Shown piece after piece: positions 18,022 through 27,431 of a DNA stretch of 64,000 nucleotides (position 1 is the stretch's first letter; each line of letters starts with the position of its first letter). The DNA comes from Rhodohalobacter sulfatireducens (GTDB lineage Bacteria; Bacteroidota; Rhodothermia; Balneolales; Balneolaceae). The stretch covers positions 62,001 to 126,000 of the forward strand of contig NZ_JAKLWS010000005.1 in the NCBI RefSeq assembly GCF_022012475.1, written 5' to 3'. Under the pieces are notes generated by a model that ran no database searches, was not told the DNA's origin, and worked only from the letters and a program-made list of their open reading frames with translations. Both the position numbers and the translations under genes were made by a program.

Positions 18022-19809
18022 TCAAGCAATTGATTTTGAATTAATAGCCTGGTCTCTGTACTGTAACTCGTATAATTTTCGATAAATTCCACCTTCCTTT
18101 TGTATCAATTCACGGTGATTTCCGCATTCCCTGATCTGACCTTTGTGCATCACCAGAATTTTGTCTGCACCCTGAATGGTCGACAACCGGTGCGCAATAA
18201 CTATGGACGTTCGGCCCTGCATCATTTTTTTACAGGCGAGGGAAACAAGTTCTTCCGTTTCAGAATCAACACTCGAAGTTGCCTCATCTAAAATTAAAAT
18301 TTTTGGATCATAAACCATAGCCCTTACAAAACAAATTAACTGTCTCTGTCCCATAGATAACGATGCTCCACGTTCCTGAAGTACAAAATCGTAAGTTCCG
18401 GGTAATTTTTTTATAAATTGATGCGCTTCTACCTCTTTTGCAGCTTCAATAACCTGTTCTCGCGTAATCTCTTCGTGGCCGAGTGTAATATTCTCAAGAA
18501 CAGTACCTGAAAAGAGAGCGTTATCCTGTAACACGAGAGCAAATTGAGATCGTAAATTCTTTAAAGATACATCTTTAATATTTGTTCCATCGAGCAATAT
18601 TTTACCTTCCTGGATATCATAAAATCGCAACAAAAGATTTATAAGCGTAGTCTTTCCGGCACCGGTAGCTCCAACAACTGCAAGCAGTTCACCCGGTTCT
18701 ACATCAAAGGATACATCATTAATAATCAATTCTTCATCGGCATTATACCGGAAGGATACATTTTGGAATTCGATCTTCCCTTTTGGATTCTTCAGAGATT
18801 TTCCTTCAGAACTTTCAAGTACTTTCTTGGGTGTATCCAACACATTGAATATTCGTTCGGATGAAGCCAATGCCGACTGAAGTGTATTGTATTTTTCGGA
18901 AAGCCCCCGAATTGGATTGAAAAACTGACGTACATACTGGATAAATGCAAGTAGCACCCCAAATGTTACATCTCCCATAAGTGCCCGGCCCCCGCCATAC
19001 CAAACAACCAATGCCATGGCAAGGCTTGCAAATACCTCAACCAGCGGCCAGAAAATTGAAAAATAGAAAATGGTTTTTATATGAGCTTTACGGTGATCGG
19101 CATTGATATCAACAAACTTCTCCTTTTCTTTCTTCTCGCGATTGAAGAGCTGAACTACCGACATTCCATTAATATGCTCTTGTACAAAAGAGTTCAGCCG
19201 GGCAATCTGGTCTCGAACTTCGAGATAGGCGATGCGAACTTTTCCCTTGAACCAGAAAGTTGCGTAAAAAAGCATGGGCAGGACAAGTACCGAGACAACG
19301 GTCAACTCCCAACTCATACTGAGCATAAAGTAGAGAATGAAAAAGATCCTGAAGAGATCTCCGATCATGTTTACAATTCCATCAGACAAAAGTTCACTCA
19401 GGGCTTCAATATCACTTGTGGTTCTTGTGATTAATCGGCCGATGGGGTTTTTGTCGAAAAATTGAACGTGCAGAGATTGGATTTTTTCAAAAACAGCATT
19501 CCGAATTCTGAAGAGAACTCCCTGTCCAAACCATCTCGTTACATAAGTATTGATGATGAGTACCACAAACTCACCAACCAAGGCGAGTACAAGAAGTGTG
19601 ATTATCCAGAGGAGCCCATCTACATCACCAATTGCAATATGGTCGTCAACGGCTATCTGGGTCAGTTTTGGCCGTATTGTTCCCAGGTAAGACGCTGAAA
19701 GTGTGAGAAATATGGCAAACAGTGCCCACCAGCGATAAGGTTTGAAAAAATAGTAAAGCCGCCGAATCAATTCAGAATCGACGGCTTCAGTTTCACGTTT
19801 AGATTTCAA
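18022..19809 (-). CDS. ABC exporter half-transporter with canonical catalytic site
   Basis: The 595-residue protein has six membrane helices (about 25-330) and a C-terminal nucleotide-binding domain. Walker A is GATGAGKTT (about 382), the Q-loop is in LVLQDNALF, the signature is LSMGQ, Walker B is ILILDEATSS with catalytic Glu, and the switch His is in IAHRLST. It resembles MdlB/LmrD/TM288-type exporters. The half-transporter at 21112-22914 has a degenerate Walker B, so the two probably form a heterodimer with one active site. Substrate is unknown, with lipids or drugs usual. Confidence 0.88.
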   Translation of the reverse strand: MKSKRETEAVDSELIRRLYYFFKPYRWWALFAIFLTLSASYLGTIRPKLTQIAVDDHIAIGDVDGLLWIITLLVLALVGEFVVLIINTYVTRWFGQGVLFRIRNAVFEKIQSLHVQFFDKNPIGRLITRTTSDIEALSELLSDGIVNMIGDLFRIFFILYFMLSMSWELTVVSVLVLPMLFYATFWFKGKVRIAYLEVRDQIARLNSFVQEHINGMSVVQLFNREKKEKEKFVDINADHRKAHIKTIFYFSIFWPLVEVFASLAMALVVWYGGGRALMGDVTFGVLLAFIQYVRQFFNPIRGLSEKYNTLQSALASSERIFNVLDTPKKVLESSEGKSLKNPKGKIEFQNVSFRYNADEELIINDVSFDVEPGELLAVVGATGAGKTTLINLLLRFYDIQEGKILLDGTNIKDVSLKNLRSQFALVLQDNALFSGTVLENITLGHEEITREQVIEAAKEVEAHQFIKKLPGTYDFVLQERGASLSMGQRQLICFVRAMVYDPKILILDEATSSVDSETEELVSLACKKMMQGRTSIVIAHRLSTIQGADKILVMHKGQIRECGNHRELIQKEGGIYRKLYELQYRDQAINSKSIA

Positions 19810-19822
19810 AACACAGTTCTAA

Positions 19823-21046
19823 TTAGAAACGGTCAAAATTGTCGAAAGGTGTTCGCGGCGTAATATGTTTAGGTGGCCGAGATGAACCCTGGTTGTCGTT
19901 ATTGTCGTTTTTTCGGCTTCGTTCAGGCCGTCTGCGTTTACGTTCGCTTGAGGAACTACTGCTTCGACTTCGTTTTTTTCTATCGGAAGATGAACTCTTA
20001 CGCTTTCTAAAACGCTTTTTGCTACTATCAGATTTGCGGCTTCGTTTCTTGCTTTTTCCTCCACCACCACCTGACTTGTCGTTTGCCTCTTTTATATAGA
20101 CTTTTTGCTGTACGATGCCTTTCTCTTGCGAAGGATTTGTAAATATGGGGCGCAATTCGGTGGCCAGCCATGCCGGAAAGAATTTGTCCCTCGCTTCTCG
20201 TAACAATACAAATGGGTTTGTATACCGGGCTGAAAAGTGACCAATTACCAATAATTTGGTTTGTGCCTCATTGGCAACCCGTGCGGCATCTGCTGACGTT
20301 GAATGCCCGGTTTCCACAGCTTTGTCAGCCAATGATTCACTGAATGTTGCCTCGTGATACAAGATATTTGTATTCATGGCAAGCTTCACAGCGTTGGGGC
20401 AATATTTTGTATCAGTAACGTAAGCAAAGCTGTCTCCGGGTCGCGGATGCCCCACAATATCGTACGATTTGACAATAGTGCCGTCTTCCAGCTCTACATC
20501 TTCACCGGCTTTCAATGCCTTATACTGAGCGTCTTCGGTGATGCCCATAGCTTCGGCCTTCTCGGCATCTACTTTCCCGGGTTTGTCTTTTTCCTGGAAA
20601 CGATACCCAATACAGAATGTAGAATGATTCAGAGGCCGTGCTTCTACATAATATTCATCTTCATCTACGACCCGCTCCTCTTCAAAACCTTCTTCTACTT
20701 CAACAAAACTGATTTCGAAATTGAGATCTACATTTGCAAAGTTCAGGTTCCACTCAACATACTCTTTGACCCCTTTAGGACCAATGATTTTCAGAGATTT
20801 ATCTCGTCGTTGTAGTTGCAGAGTGGAAAGAAGTCCTATAATTCCTGAGAAGTGATCTACATCGAAGTGGGTGATGAAGATGTTTTCGATCTTGGACCGT
20901 TTGAGCCCGGCCTGTAACATCCTCATTTGAGCGTTTTCACCACAATCGAAAAGGTGTACATCTCCTTCTCTCCAAAGTGCAACGGATGGTAAGTGTCTGG
21001 TTGCAGTTGGCGTTGCAGAGGCAACACCTAAGGGTACAATAATCAT
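19823..21046 (-). CDS. rnz: Ribonuclease Z-like metallo-beta-lactamase with an RS/KR-rich tail
   Basis: The 407-residue protein matches RNase Z over about 1-320: LPSVALWREGD, FDCGENAQMRML, the metal motif THFDVDH at 59-65, PLNHSTFCIGYR, YVTDT, LYHEATF, GHSTSADAA and IGHFSARY. RNase Z cuts the 3' trailer of tRNA precursors. The canonical HxHxDH motif reads HFDVDH, so the second His is Asp (D62). The last 75 residues are a Ser/Arg/Lys-rich tail that may bind RNA. It lies between two half-transporter genes that probably work together. Confidence 0.85.
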   Translation of the reverse strand: MIIVPLGVASATPTATRHLPSVALWREGDVHLFDCGENAQMRMLQAGLKRSKIENIFITHFDVDHFSGIIGLLSTLQLQRRDKSLKIIGPKGVKEYVEWNLNFANVDLNFEISFVEVEEGFEEERVVDEDEYYVEARPLNHSTFCIGYRFQEKDKPGKVDAEKAEAMGITEDAQYKALKAGEDVELEDGTIVKSYDIVGHPRPGDSFAYVTDTKYCPNAVKLAMNTNILYHEATFSESLADKAVETGHSTSADAARVANEAQTKLLVIGHFSARYTNPFVLLREARDKFFPAWLATELRPIFTNPSQEKGIVQQKVYIKEANDKSGGGGGKSKKRSRKSDSSKKRFRKRKSSSSDRKKRSRSSSSSSERKRRRPERSRKNDNNDNQGSSRPPKHITPRTPFDNFDRF

Positions 21047-21111
21047 TGTTTATCTCCCGTATGTTTTTGTGGGCTTTTGCCGTTCAAACAAAAGGTCCCC
21101 GTTTTTGTGTT

Positions 21112-22914
21112 TTATATTTGAGCCAATTCTTGTTCAAGTAGTTGTTTACGGTACATGTCTGAGTAACGTCCTTCTACTTCTATTAATTCATCATGAGTAC
21201 CGGATTCTATAATTGAACCATTTTGAATATAAAAAATTGTATCGGCGTTTTTAACTGTAGAAATTCTGTGCGATATCATAACCGTAGTAACGTGTGCAAG
21301 TTCCACCCTAAGATGCTCCAATATGGCATCTTCTGTTTTTGTATCAACGGCGCTGAGCGAATCATCAAAAATTACGATACCGGGTTTTTTTATAATTGCC
21401 CGGGCGATTGCTGTCCTTTGTTTTTGTCCGCCTGAAAGAGTAATTCCCCTTTCTCCCACAAGTGTCTCAAATTTTTTCTCAAAATCCAAAATATTCTGCA
21501 ACACCTGTGCACTGTCAGCCGCTTCTTCAATCTGTTTCATTGATGCATCTTCAGCACCAAATGCAATATTTTCTTTAACCGTTGTTGAAAATAAGAAAGT
21601 TTCCTGCGGAACATAACCAATCACTTTTCTGAGATTCCGCAATCTCCATTCTTTAATATTGACCCCATCAATTCGAATTTCGCCCTCTGTTGGATCAAAT
21701 AACCGCGGAATTAAATTTACTAGTGTTGTCTTACCAGCTCCGGTTCTGCCTACGATAGCAACGTTACTACCGGCGGTAATTTTCATATTCAGATCTTTTA
21801 TAGCGTATTCATCTGAACCCGGATATTTAAAACTAACATTCCGGAACTCAATTTCTCCTTTTATCTCAGAAAGTGGTTTTGCAAACGATCCTTCTTTATC
21901 ACGAATTTCAATCGGTTCTGAGAGCAGATTGTTGATACGTTCCCAGGATGCCAGTGATTTTTGCAATGTATTCACCGTATACCCTAAAGCAGCTACCGGC
22001 CAGGTTAAATAAGCTACATAAATAACAAATTCAGCGATATTTCCTATTGTTATGGCATCGTCAATCACCATCATTCCACCTTTCCAAACTACAATTACAA
22101 CGGAAAGGCCAATCAAAAGATTAAGAGTTGGATGAAAAAGTGATTCAACTAAGTCGAGGCGAAGCTTTTTTACTCGGTAATCATCACTCTCTTTTTCAAA
22201 CTTTTGCTGTTCATATGCCTGCCGATTGTACGCTTTAATCAGACGGATACTGCTGAAAGCTTCATTTGCCTTACCCGCAATCCTGGAGTACTGTTCCTGG
22301 ATGATTACCTGGTATTTATTGATGTAACCGCTCACCCAATAGGCAAAGGCAGATAAAAAAGGTAGTGGAAGCAACGCCCAAAAAGTGAGTGTGGGATTTA
22401 CAATGATCATCATACCAATGATAAAACCGGCACGTGTAAATGTATTGATGGTATACATCAATACGGGGCCAAAATATTCACGAACACGTGCTACATCTTC
22501 GGTAGACCGTGTATAAATTTCTCCTGATGAGTTCGCTGCAAAATATCGCTGAGGAAGCACCAGAAGTTTGTCCATCACACGATTACGAATATCAAACTCA
22601 ATTTTTCGTGAACTTACAATCAAAGTTTGGCGTGTTGCGAAAAGAAGAATCCCATACAAAAGTACGGTTCCAACCAGCAGTAAAGAATTATAGGCAAGAA
22701 TTTCTCCAGCTTCGCTCGAAAAGAGTATGTTCATCATTGAATCAAACTCGCCAGCACGTTCAGCTCCCAGCTGTTCAATACGATCCATCGTTCGACGGAT
22801 CAGCACCGGAATCCAGATAAGAAAAAAATTGGATCCGGTTAGAAAAAGTGCTCCAAGAAGGAGAATCCACTTATATTTTTTTAAATAACGGTTAAGTTTT
22901 TTGAAAGAATCCAA
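21112..22914 (-). CDS. ABC exporter half-transporter with degenerate Walker B
   Basis: The 600-residue protein has six membrane helices (about 15-320) and a nucleotide-binding domain. Walker A is GRTGAGKTT, the Q-loop is GYVPQETF, the signature is LSGGQ and the switch His is in ISHRIST. Walker B reads IVIFDDSLSA, with Asp in place of the catalytic Glu. This is the hallmark of the inactive half of heterodimeric exporters (MdlA, LmrC, TM287 types). The likely partner is the gene at 18022-19809, two genes downstream. Substrate is unassigned. Confidence 0.88.
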   Translation of the reverse strand: MDSFKKLNRYLKKYKWILLLGALFLTGSNFFLIWIPVLIRRTMDRIEQLGAERAGEFDSMMNILFSSEAGEILAYNSLLLVGTVLLYGILLFATRQTLIVSSRKIEFDIRNRVMDKLLVLPQRYFAANSSGEIYTRSTEDVARVREYFGPVLMYTINTFTRAGFIIGMMIIVNPTLTFWALLPLPFLSAFAYWVSGYINKYQVIIQEQYSRIAGKANEAFSSIRLIKAYNRQAYEQQKFEKESDDYRVKKLRLDLVESLFHPTLNLLIGLSVVIVVWKGGMMVIDDAITIGNIAEFVIYVAYLTWPVAALGYTVNTLQKSLASWERINNLLSEPIEIRDKEGSFAKPLSEIKGEIEFRNVSFKYPGSDEYAIKDLNMKITAGSNVAIVGRTGAGKTTLVNLIPRLFDPTEGEIRIDGVNIKEWRLRNLRKVIGYVPQETFLFSTTVKENIAFGAEDASMKQIEEAADSAQVLQNILDFEKKFETLVGERGITLSGGQKQRTAIARAIIKKPGIVIFDDSLSAVDTKTEDAILEHLRVELAHVTTVMISHRISTVKNADTIFYIQNGSIIESGTHDELIEVEGRYSDMYRKQLLEQELAQI

Positions 22915-22983
22915 ATCAGGGGTTGTTTACAAGTCCTTTCGCTTTTTTTCATATTTGGAAAACGAACCTGTTTGTAATTTCAT

Positions 22984-24012
22984 TCAGAATTTATTGGCCC
23001 AGTCATTCGCCAACAAATATCCTGAACGGTAGCCATCATCAACTGTATTACCACCCAGGTAATCACCAATAAGAGCAAGGGGTGCATCTTCATCTTCCAG
23101 CTCCAAATAGGGTCTGTTGATTACTTTTTGAGCACGGCTGTATCGCCAGAAATGTAACTGCTGCCACTTAGGGTTGGAAGCCCATCCTCCGGAAATTTTT
23201 GCAAATTCTCCCAACATTTTTTTAGTGACTATTTCCTCATCACTGGTTCGATGTTCTCTTGCAAAATCAGCGGTTGAATGAAGAACAAATGATGTTTCCT
23301 GGGTATCTCGTTTTAATTTTTCATTGGAAATAAATTCAAGCGAACTATTTCTGCAAATCAGCCCTTCCCACTCCGGTACTTCTTCATCTCCGTATCCCGC
23401 CATCAAGGAAAATGAGGGCTGGTAAGAAACCTCGTCAATCTGACGAACAATCTTCAGTGTATTGGTTTCATCGATCGTTGATGAGATTATTCCATATGCC
23501 TGTGGTGCGGGAAGTGCAATAATCACGGCATCAGCTTCAAAGGTATCACTGGATGTGAGATTCATCATCCATGATCTTTTTTTGGATCGATTCGTTCCAA
23601 AGTAGGTTAGACCCCCCACTTTCGTATTCGTACGGATATCGACCCACCGGCTCAGATATTTTCCAATTTGATTCATTCCCACTGTAGAGGTATAAAGTGC
23701 CTCAGTGGATTGATTTGGAGCTGAATCGAGAATTTTTTCCCCATCGTAGGCTGCGAAATTATCTCCCCATGTTTGAATCAATCCCTTATCTAATAGCTCA
23801 GCCGTGAATTCCCGAAATTCATTGGATTTTACGCCAAAGTATGAGAGTCCATGATCCACTTTTGATGCCAGATTTTTGCCGGCATATCGAGTTGCCATTC
23901 TGCCACCATATCCCCTGCTTTTTTCAAAAATTGTTACTTCGTGCCCCGCTTTTGCTAAAATTCGGCCGGCCGTCAAACCGGAAAGTCCCGCTCCGATAAT
24001 TCCAATAACCAT
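22984..24012 (-). CDS. FAD-dependent amine-oxidase-like (renalase-type) oxidoreductase
   Basis: The 342-residue protein starts with the dinucleotide fold GIIGAGLSGLTAGRIL (GxGxxG at about 7-12), followed by EKSRGYGGRMATRY, the flavin-binding pattern of renalase-like and amine-oxidase-like enzymes. The C-terminal LALIGDYLGGNTVDDGYRSG block is the second FAD-contact motif. No signal peptide is seen. Substrate is unknown. It stands alone on the minus strand between the ABC exporter and the AtuA-like gene. Confidence 0.8.
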   Translation of the reverse strand: MVIGIIGAGLSGLTAGRILAKAGHEVTIFEKSRGYGGRMATRYAGKNLASKVDHGLSYFGVKSNEFREFTAELLDKGLIQTWGDNFAAYDGEKILDSAPNQSTEALYTSTVGMNQIGKYLSRWVDIRTNTKVGGLTYFGTNRSKKRSWMMNLTSSDTFEADAVIIALPAPQAYGIISSTIDETNTLKIVRQIDEVSYQPSFSLMAGYGDEEVPEWEGLICRNSSLEFISNEKLKRDTQETSFVLHSTADFAREHRTSDEEIVTKKMLGEFAKISGGWASNPKWQQLHFWRYSRAQKVINRPYLELEDEDAPLALIGDYLGGNTVDDGYRSGYLLANDWANKF

Positions 24013-24144
24013 ACTTTATGCTAAATTCTTTTTGGATGAAATTAGATTTAATACTGTGGTGCGGAAGTTAATGAATGATTCACTCTACTTCTTATCTTTT
24101 TTGATTCATATATCTTTTCTAAAATCTTTCCAGCTGTTTAAAGT

Positions 24145-25512
24145 CTATACCTCGTATAATTTTACTTGAGGCTCGACAGCCTCTTTTGATAGAAGTGCCG
24201 GCCAGTAGGCAACAACTTCACTTGCTTTTGGCCGTCCGCCTGCAAAGCCAGTTACACCGCTTGGCCCCGTTAATATTAACGGGGCGATCTCTTTTCCAAA
24301 CCGATCCAAATCTTCTTTAGAATCTCCATGAACAGATATTCGCAACTGAACCTCATTCAAATCAGATTGATCTTTATTAAACTCAGACACATCCTCACTG
24401 CATGCATTCACACCTATAAAATCAACATTTGTAGCTCTGAATTTTAAATCGAGATTTTCAGCACGTTTTAGAAGAATCTCACCAGCTTTTTGAGCTTTCT
24501 TGAGAGCATCCGGCCAACTGTATACCAACGTAGATGAAAGTTTATATCCATCCGTATAACTTGCCGAAATTTTATATGTTGGTGTTTCAGGACGTCCTTT
24601 AATCCCCCAAACCTTTACTCGATCTTTACCATCTTGTTTAATCTGTATGCTGGTGAAATCTGCTATACAATCTGGTGTGATATACTCTTTTGGATCACCA
24701 ATTTCATATAATAGCTGTTCTTTTACTGTCATTTCTGAGATAAGCCCACCGGTTCCTGCGTGCTTGGTTACAAAAAACGACCCATCCGGCCTTGCCTCAA
24801 TGATCGGAAATCCGATATTTACCAGATCATCCACTGTTTCCCAATCTGTAAAATTTCCACCACTTACTTGTGCTCCACATTCAATGATATGTCCGGCAAC
24901 CGTTCCTGCTGCCATCAGATCATTATTTTTAAGATCCCAATCGAATTCATACACCATTGGAGCCAGTGTTAAACCGGTATCCGTAACACGCCCCGTAACT
25001 ACAATATCCGCCCCCTCTTTCAGAGCTTCTACAATCGGGCGACACCCAAAATAAACATTTGCACTGAGAAGGTCTTCCTTGATAGTTTTGATTAACTTTC
25101 CTGTCTCCATGTTCTTTAGCTGATGACCAGCTTCAATCAAATTATCCAGGTTAGGAAGAATATCGTCTCCATCCACAACTGCAATCTTTAAGCCACTGAG
25201 CCCGACCTTTTCAGCAACTTCCAGAATAGCATCTTTGCACGCATTTGGATTCACGCCGCCCGCGTTGGAGATGACCTTGACCCCTTCATGTTTTATCTCC
25301 TGAAGTGTTGCTTCAATCACATCTACAAAATCTCGGGCATAGCCATATTTCTCATTTCTCATCCGCTGCTTTTGCATGATAGACATCGTTACTTCCGCAA
25401 GGTAATCCATCACCAGGTAATCAATCTCTCCTCTTTTAACCTGGTGGATTGGTGCATTCGGTAAATCGCCCCAAAAGCCCTGTCCTGATGCAATTTTGAT
25501 CTTTTCTTTCAT
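24145..25512 (-). CDS. AtuA-like protein (DUF1446, acyclic terpene utilisation)
   Basis: From MKEKIKIASGQGFWGD the protein is 455 residues. The GQGFWGD opening, the ISNAGGVNPNAC motif, VTGRVTDTGLTLAPM and the GAQVSGGNFTDW block are DUF1446/AtuA hallmarks. AtuA is encoded with geranyl/citronellyl-CoA degradation genes in Pseudomonas, but its activity is not established. The frame is open 28 codons further, but that extension encodes repeat-derived Thr/Asn-rich sequence, so 25512 is preferred. An acyl-CoA carboxylase beta gene lies 6.4 kb away, separated by other genes. Confidence 0.8.
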   Translation of the reverse strand: MKEKIKIASGQGFWGDLPNAPIHQVKRGEIDYLVMDYLAEVTMSIMQKQRMRNEKYGYARDFVDVIEATLQEIKHEGVKVISNAGGVNPNACKDAILEVAEKVGLSGLKIAVVDGDDILPNLDNLIEAGHQLKNMETGKLIKTIKEDLLSANVYFGCRPIVEALKEGADIVVTGRVTDTGLTLAPMVYEFDWDLKNNDLMAAGTVAGHIIECGAQVSGGNFTDWETVDDLVNIGFPIIEARPDGSFFVTKHAGTGGLISEMTVKEQLLYEIGDPKEYITPDCIADFTSIQIKQDGKDRVKVWGIKGRPETPTYKISASYTDGYKLSSTLVYSWPDALKKAQKAGEILLKRAENLDLKFRATNVDFIGVNACSEDVSEFNKDQSDLNEVQLRISVHGDSKEDLDRFGKEIAPLILTGPSGVTGFAGGRPKASEVVAYWPALLSKEAVEPQVKLYEV

Positions 25513-25519
25513 ACTCAAT

Positions 25520-25745
25520 TTGTTTGTTGTGTGTGGTTCGTTGTTTGTGGTTTGTGTTTTGATGTTCTGTGTTGATCGAATATTGTGCTGGAGCAAGCGT
25601 CCTTGGTCAACGAAGCTTAAGCATAGTTGACTCTCTAGTGCCCTTTATCGAAGGTCACAAGTCTGAAGACTTGCGCCAGCTGGGGTTTATTCACATTTTT
25701 TTTTCAATTCAACTGACAACTAACAACAACCCACAAACAGTAACT
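25520..25745. repeat. Composite intergenic repeat with GT-rich and AC-rich outer arms
   Basis: A G/T-only-like tract (25520-25575) and an A/C-rich tract (25705-25745) are imperfect inverted copies; TTGTTTGTGG at 25541-25550 matches CCACAAACAG at 25731-25740 with one mismatch. They flank a smaller inverted-repeat element at 25587-25680. The arrangement resembles a BIME-like composite. No open frame is evident in it. Confidence 0.5.
25587..25680. repeat. REP-like inverted-repeat element, 94 bp
   Basis: The ends are GCTGGAGCAAG (25587-25597) and CTTGCGCCAGC (25670-25680), inverted with one mismatch. Inside are two further perfect palindromes: CAAGTCT/AGACTTG with a 2-bp loop (25658-25673) and GTCAAC/GTTGAC around GAAGCTTAAGC. 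This nested structure is typical of REP/BIME sequences mobilised by RAYT transposases. No RAYT gene is in the window. Confidence 0.6.
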
Positions 25746-25821
25746 GAATTATAAGGTGAATTTTACCTGATTTATAATGATTTTCAGCCAGCTGATTAAT
25801 TTAAAATAATGATTATCTACA

Positions 25822-27072
25822 ATGCTATTTCCAGTTGCTGCGCTGATTACAAACGATGCTGTTATATTTGGAATCTTGATGGCTATTCTTGCCATTATTT
25901 TTATCACTTCTCACAGCGACCATCCATTCTGGCAAAAATTTTACACATTTGTTCCCGCACTGCTTCTCTGCTATTTCATTCCGTCGTTATTAACCACTTT
26001 TGGAATAGTAAATGAAGCCGAATCGAATCTTTACTTTGTTGCTTCCCGGTATCTGTTGCCGGCATGTTTGGTTCTCCTGACTTTGAGTATCGATTTCAAA
26101 GGGATTTTAAATTTGGGGCCGAAAGCAATCATTATGTTTGTAACGGGTACTGTAGGAATTTTAATTGGTGGTCCGCTGGCCATTATTATTGTTGGTTTTT
26201 TTAATCCCGAAGTAGTTGGCGGTGCCGGCCCCGAAGCCGTTTGGCGGGGCCTTTCAACTGTTGCAGGAAGCTGGATTGGCGGTGGAGCGAACCAGGCGGC
26301 CATGTACGAAATTTTCGATCCCAGTGATGAACTCTTCGGTGCCATGGTTACCGTCGATATCATCGTTGCGAATATATGGATGGCTTTTTTACTCTACGGC
26401 GCTGGAATGTCTGACCGGGTAGACAGTTGGTTCAAAGCAGATTCTACTGCCATCACCGAGTTAAAAAACAGTATTGAAGAGTACAGGGCAAGTATTGCGA
26501 GAGTACCTACCTTTTTAGACCTGGTAAAATTGGGAGCGATTGCGTTTGTTATTACTGCATTGGGACATCTTGCCGGTGATATCATAGCTCCCTGGATAAG
26601 GGAAAATGCCCCGCTTCTCAGGCAGTTTAGCCTCGATTCAGCTTTCTTCTGGATCATTGTCGTTGCCACCACGGGTGGGCTGATTGCCTCTTTTACAAAA
26701 GTTCGGGAATTGGAAGGGGCCGGAGCCTCAAAAATTGGGAGTATTTTTATCTACATTTTGGTGATGACCATCGGCATGAAGATGGATATCTCATCCATGC
26801 TTGATGCCCCCGGATTTTTCGTGATTGGTGCTGTTTGGATTCTTATTCATATAATCCTTCTTCTCTCCGTTGGAAAACTTATCAAAGCCCCCTTCTTCTT
26901 CACTGCCGTTGGCAGCCAGGCAAACATTGGTGGAGCCGCTTCGGCACCCATTGTGGCTTCTGCGTTTCATCCGGCTCTCGCTCCAGTTGGAGTTCTGCTT
27001 GCTGTCTTAGGATATGCTTTGGGTACATATGCTGCGTACTTTTGTGCATTATTGATGCAGTCGGTGAGTTGA
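25822..27072 (+). CDS. DUF819 family membrane protein
   Basis: The 416-residue protein is almost entirely hydrophobic with about ten to twelve predicted membrane helices. It contains the glycine-rich GSWIGGGANQAAMYEIF and GSQANIGGAASAPIVAS motifs, which I associate with the DUF819 (YjcL-like) family. These two repeats suggest an inverted-repeat carrier fold. Transport function is likely but the substrate is unknown. A 97-bp-type element (27081-27176) starts 8 bp after the stop. Confidence 0.75.
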   Translation: MLFPVAALITNDAVIFGILMAILAIIFITSHSDHPFWQKFYTFVPALLLCYFIPSLLTTFGIVNEAESNLYFVASRYLLPACLVLLTLSIDFKGILNLGPKAIIMFVTGTVGILIGGPLAIIIVGFFNPEVVGGAGPEAVWRGLSTVAGSWIGGGANQAAMYEIFDPSDELFGAMVTVDIIVANIWMAFLLYGAGMSDRVDSWFKADSTAITELKNSIEEYRASIARVPTFLDLVKLGAIAFVITALGHLAGDIIAPWIRENAPLLRQFSLDSAFFWIIVVATTGGLIASFTKVRELEGAGASKIGSIFIYILVMTIGMKMDISSMLDAPGFFVIGAVWILIHIILLLSVGKLIKAPFFFTAVGSQANIGGAASAPIVASAFHPALAPVGVLLAVLGYALGTYAAYFCALLMQSVS

Positions 27073-27080
27073 GCAGAAAA

Positions 27081-27176
27081 AGACATGGTATTTTTCTTGC
27101 CCTTCTAAAGACCTTTTTCAGTTGTGCATTAAAATCAAAAAGAAATGCTGTGCTAATAAGAAAAAATACCATGTCT
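27081..27176. repeat. Inverted-end element, copy 1 (96 bp)
   Basis: The left arm is AGACATGGTATTTTTCTT (27081-27098). The right arm (27158-27176) is its reverse complement with one extra A. The 59-bp interior does not match the other copies. It starts 8 bp after the DUF819 stop. No flanking target duplication is visible. Confidence 0.75.
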
Positions 27177-27189
27177 CGAATACATTGAT

Positions 27190-27315
27190 TTAGATATTCA
27201 ATAATTCAGAGTCCTGACGTAAATCCCAAAATCGAAGAACTATTATTCTGTTCGATTCAGCTCTATAGAAAAGTTTGAACTGCTTATCTATTAAATGGAA
27301 TCTGATGGATTTTAT
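27190..27315 (-). pseudogene. Remnant of a RelE/ParE-type toxin gene
   Basis: A 41-residue open stretch reads IKSIRFHLIDKQFKLFYRAE and then SNRIIVLRFWDLRQDSELLNI before TAA at 27190-27192. The FYRAE..RIIVLRFWDLRQD pattern resembles the C-terminal half of RelE/ParE toxins. The frame is closed upstream by a stop, and the next frame offers only a short MTTEERKEKLL peptide, so the N-terminal half and a clear antitoxin are missing. It lies between copies 1 and 2 of the inverted-end element. Short length makes the assignment tentative. Confidence 0.4.
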
Positions 27316-27431
27316 TCAGTAATTTCTCTTTCCTTTCTTCAGTTGTCATGACCGATCATTTTGTTTGAAAGCTTTTAAAATTATAACAAAACGGATTCAG
27401 TGCTCAAATATTCATCGATAAGGCAAGTAAA

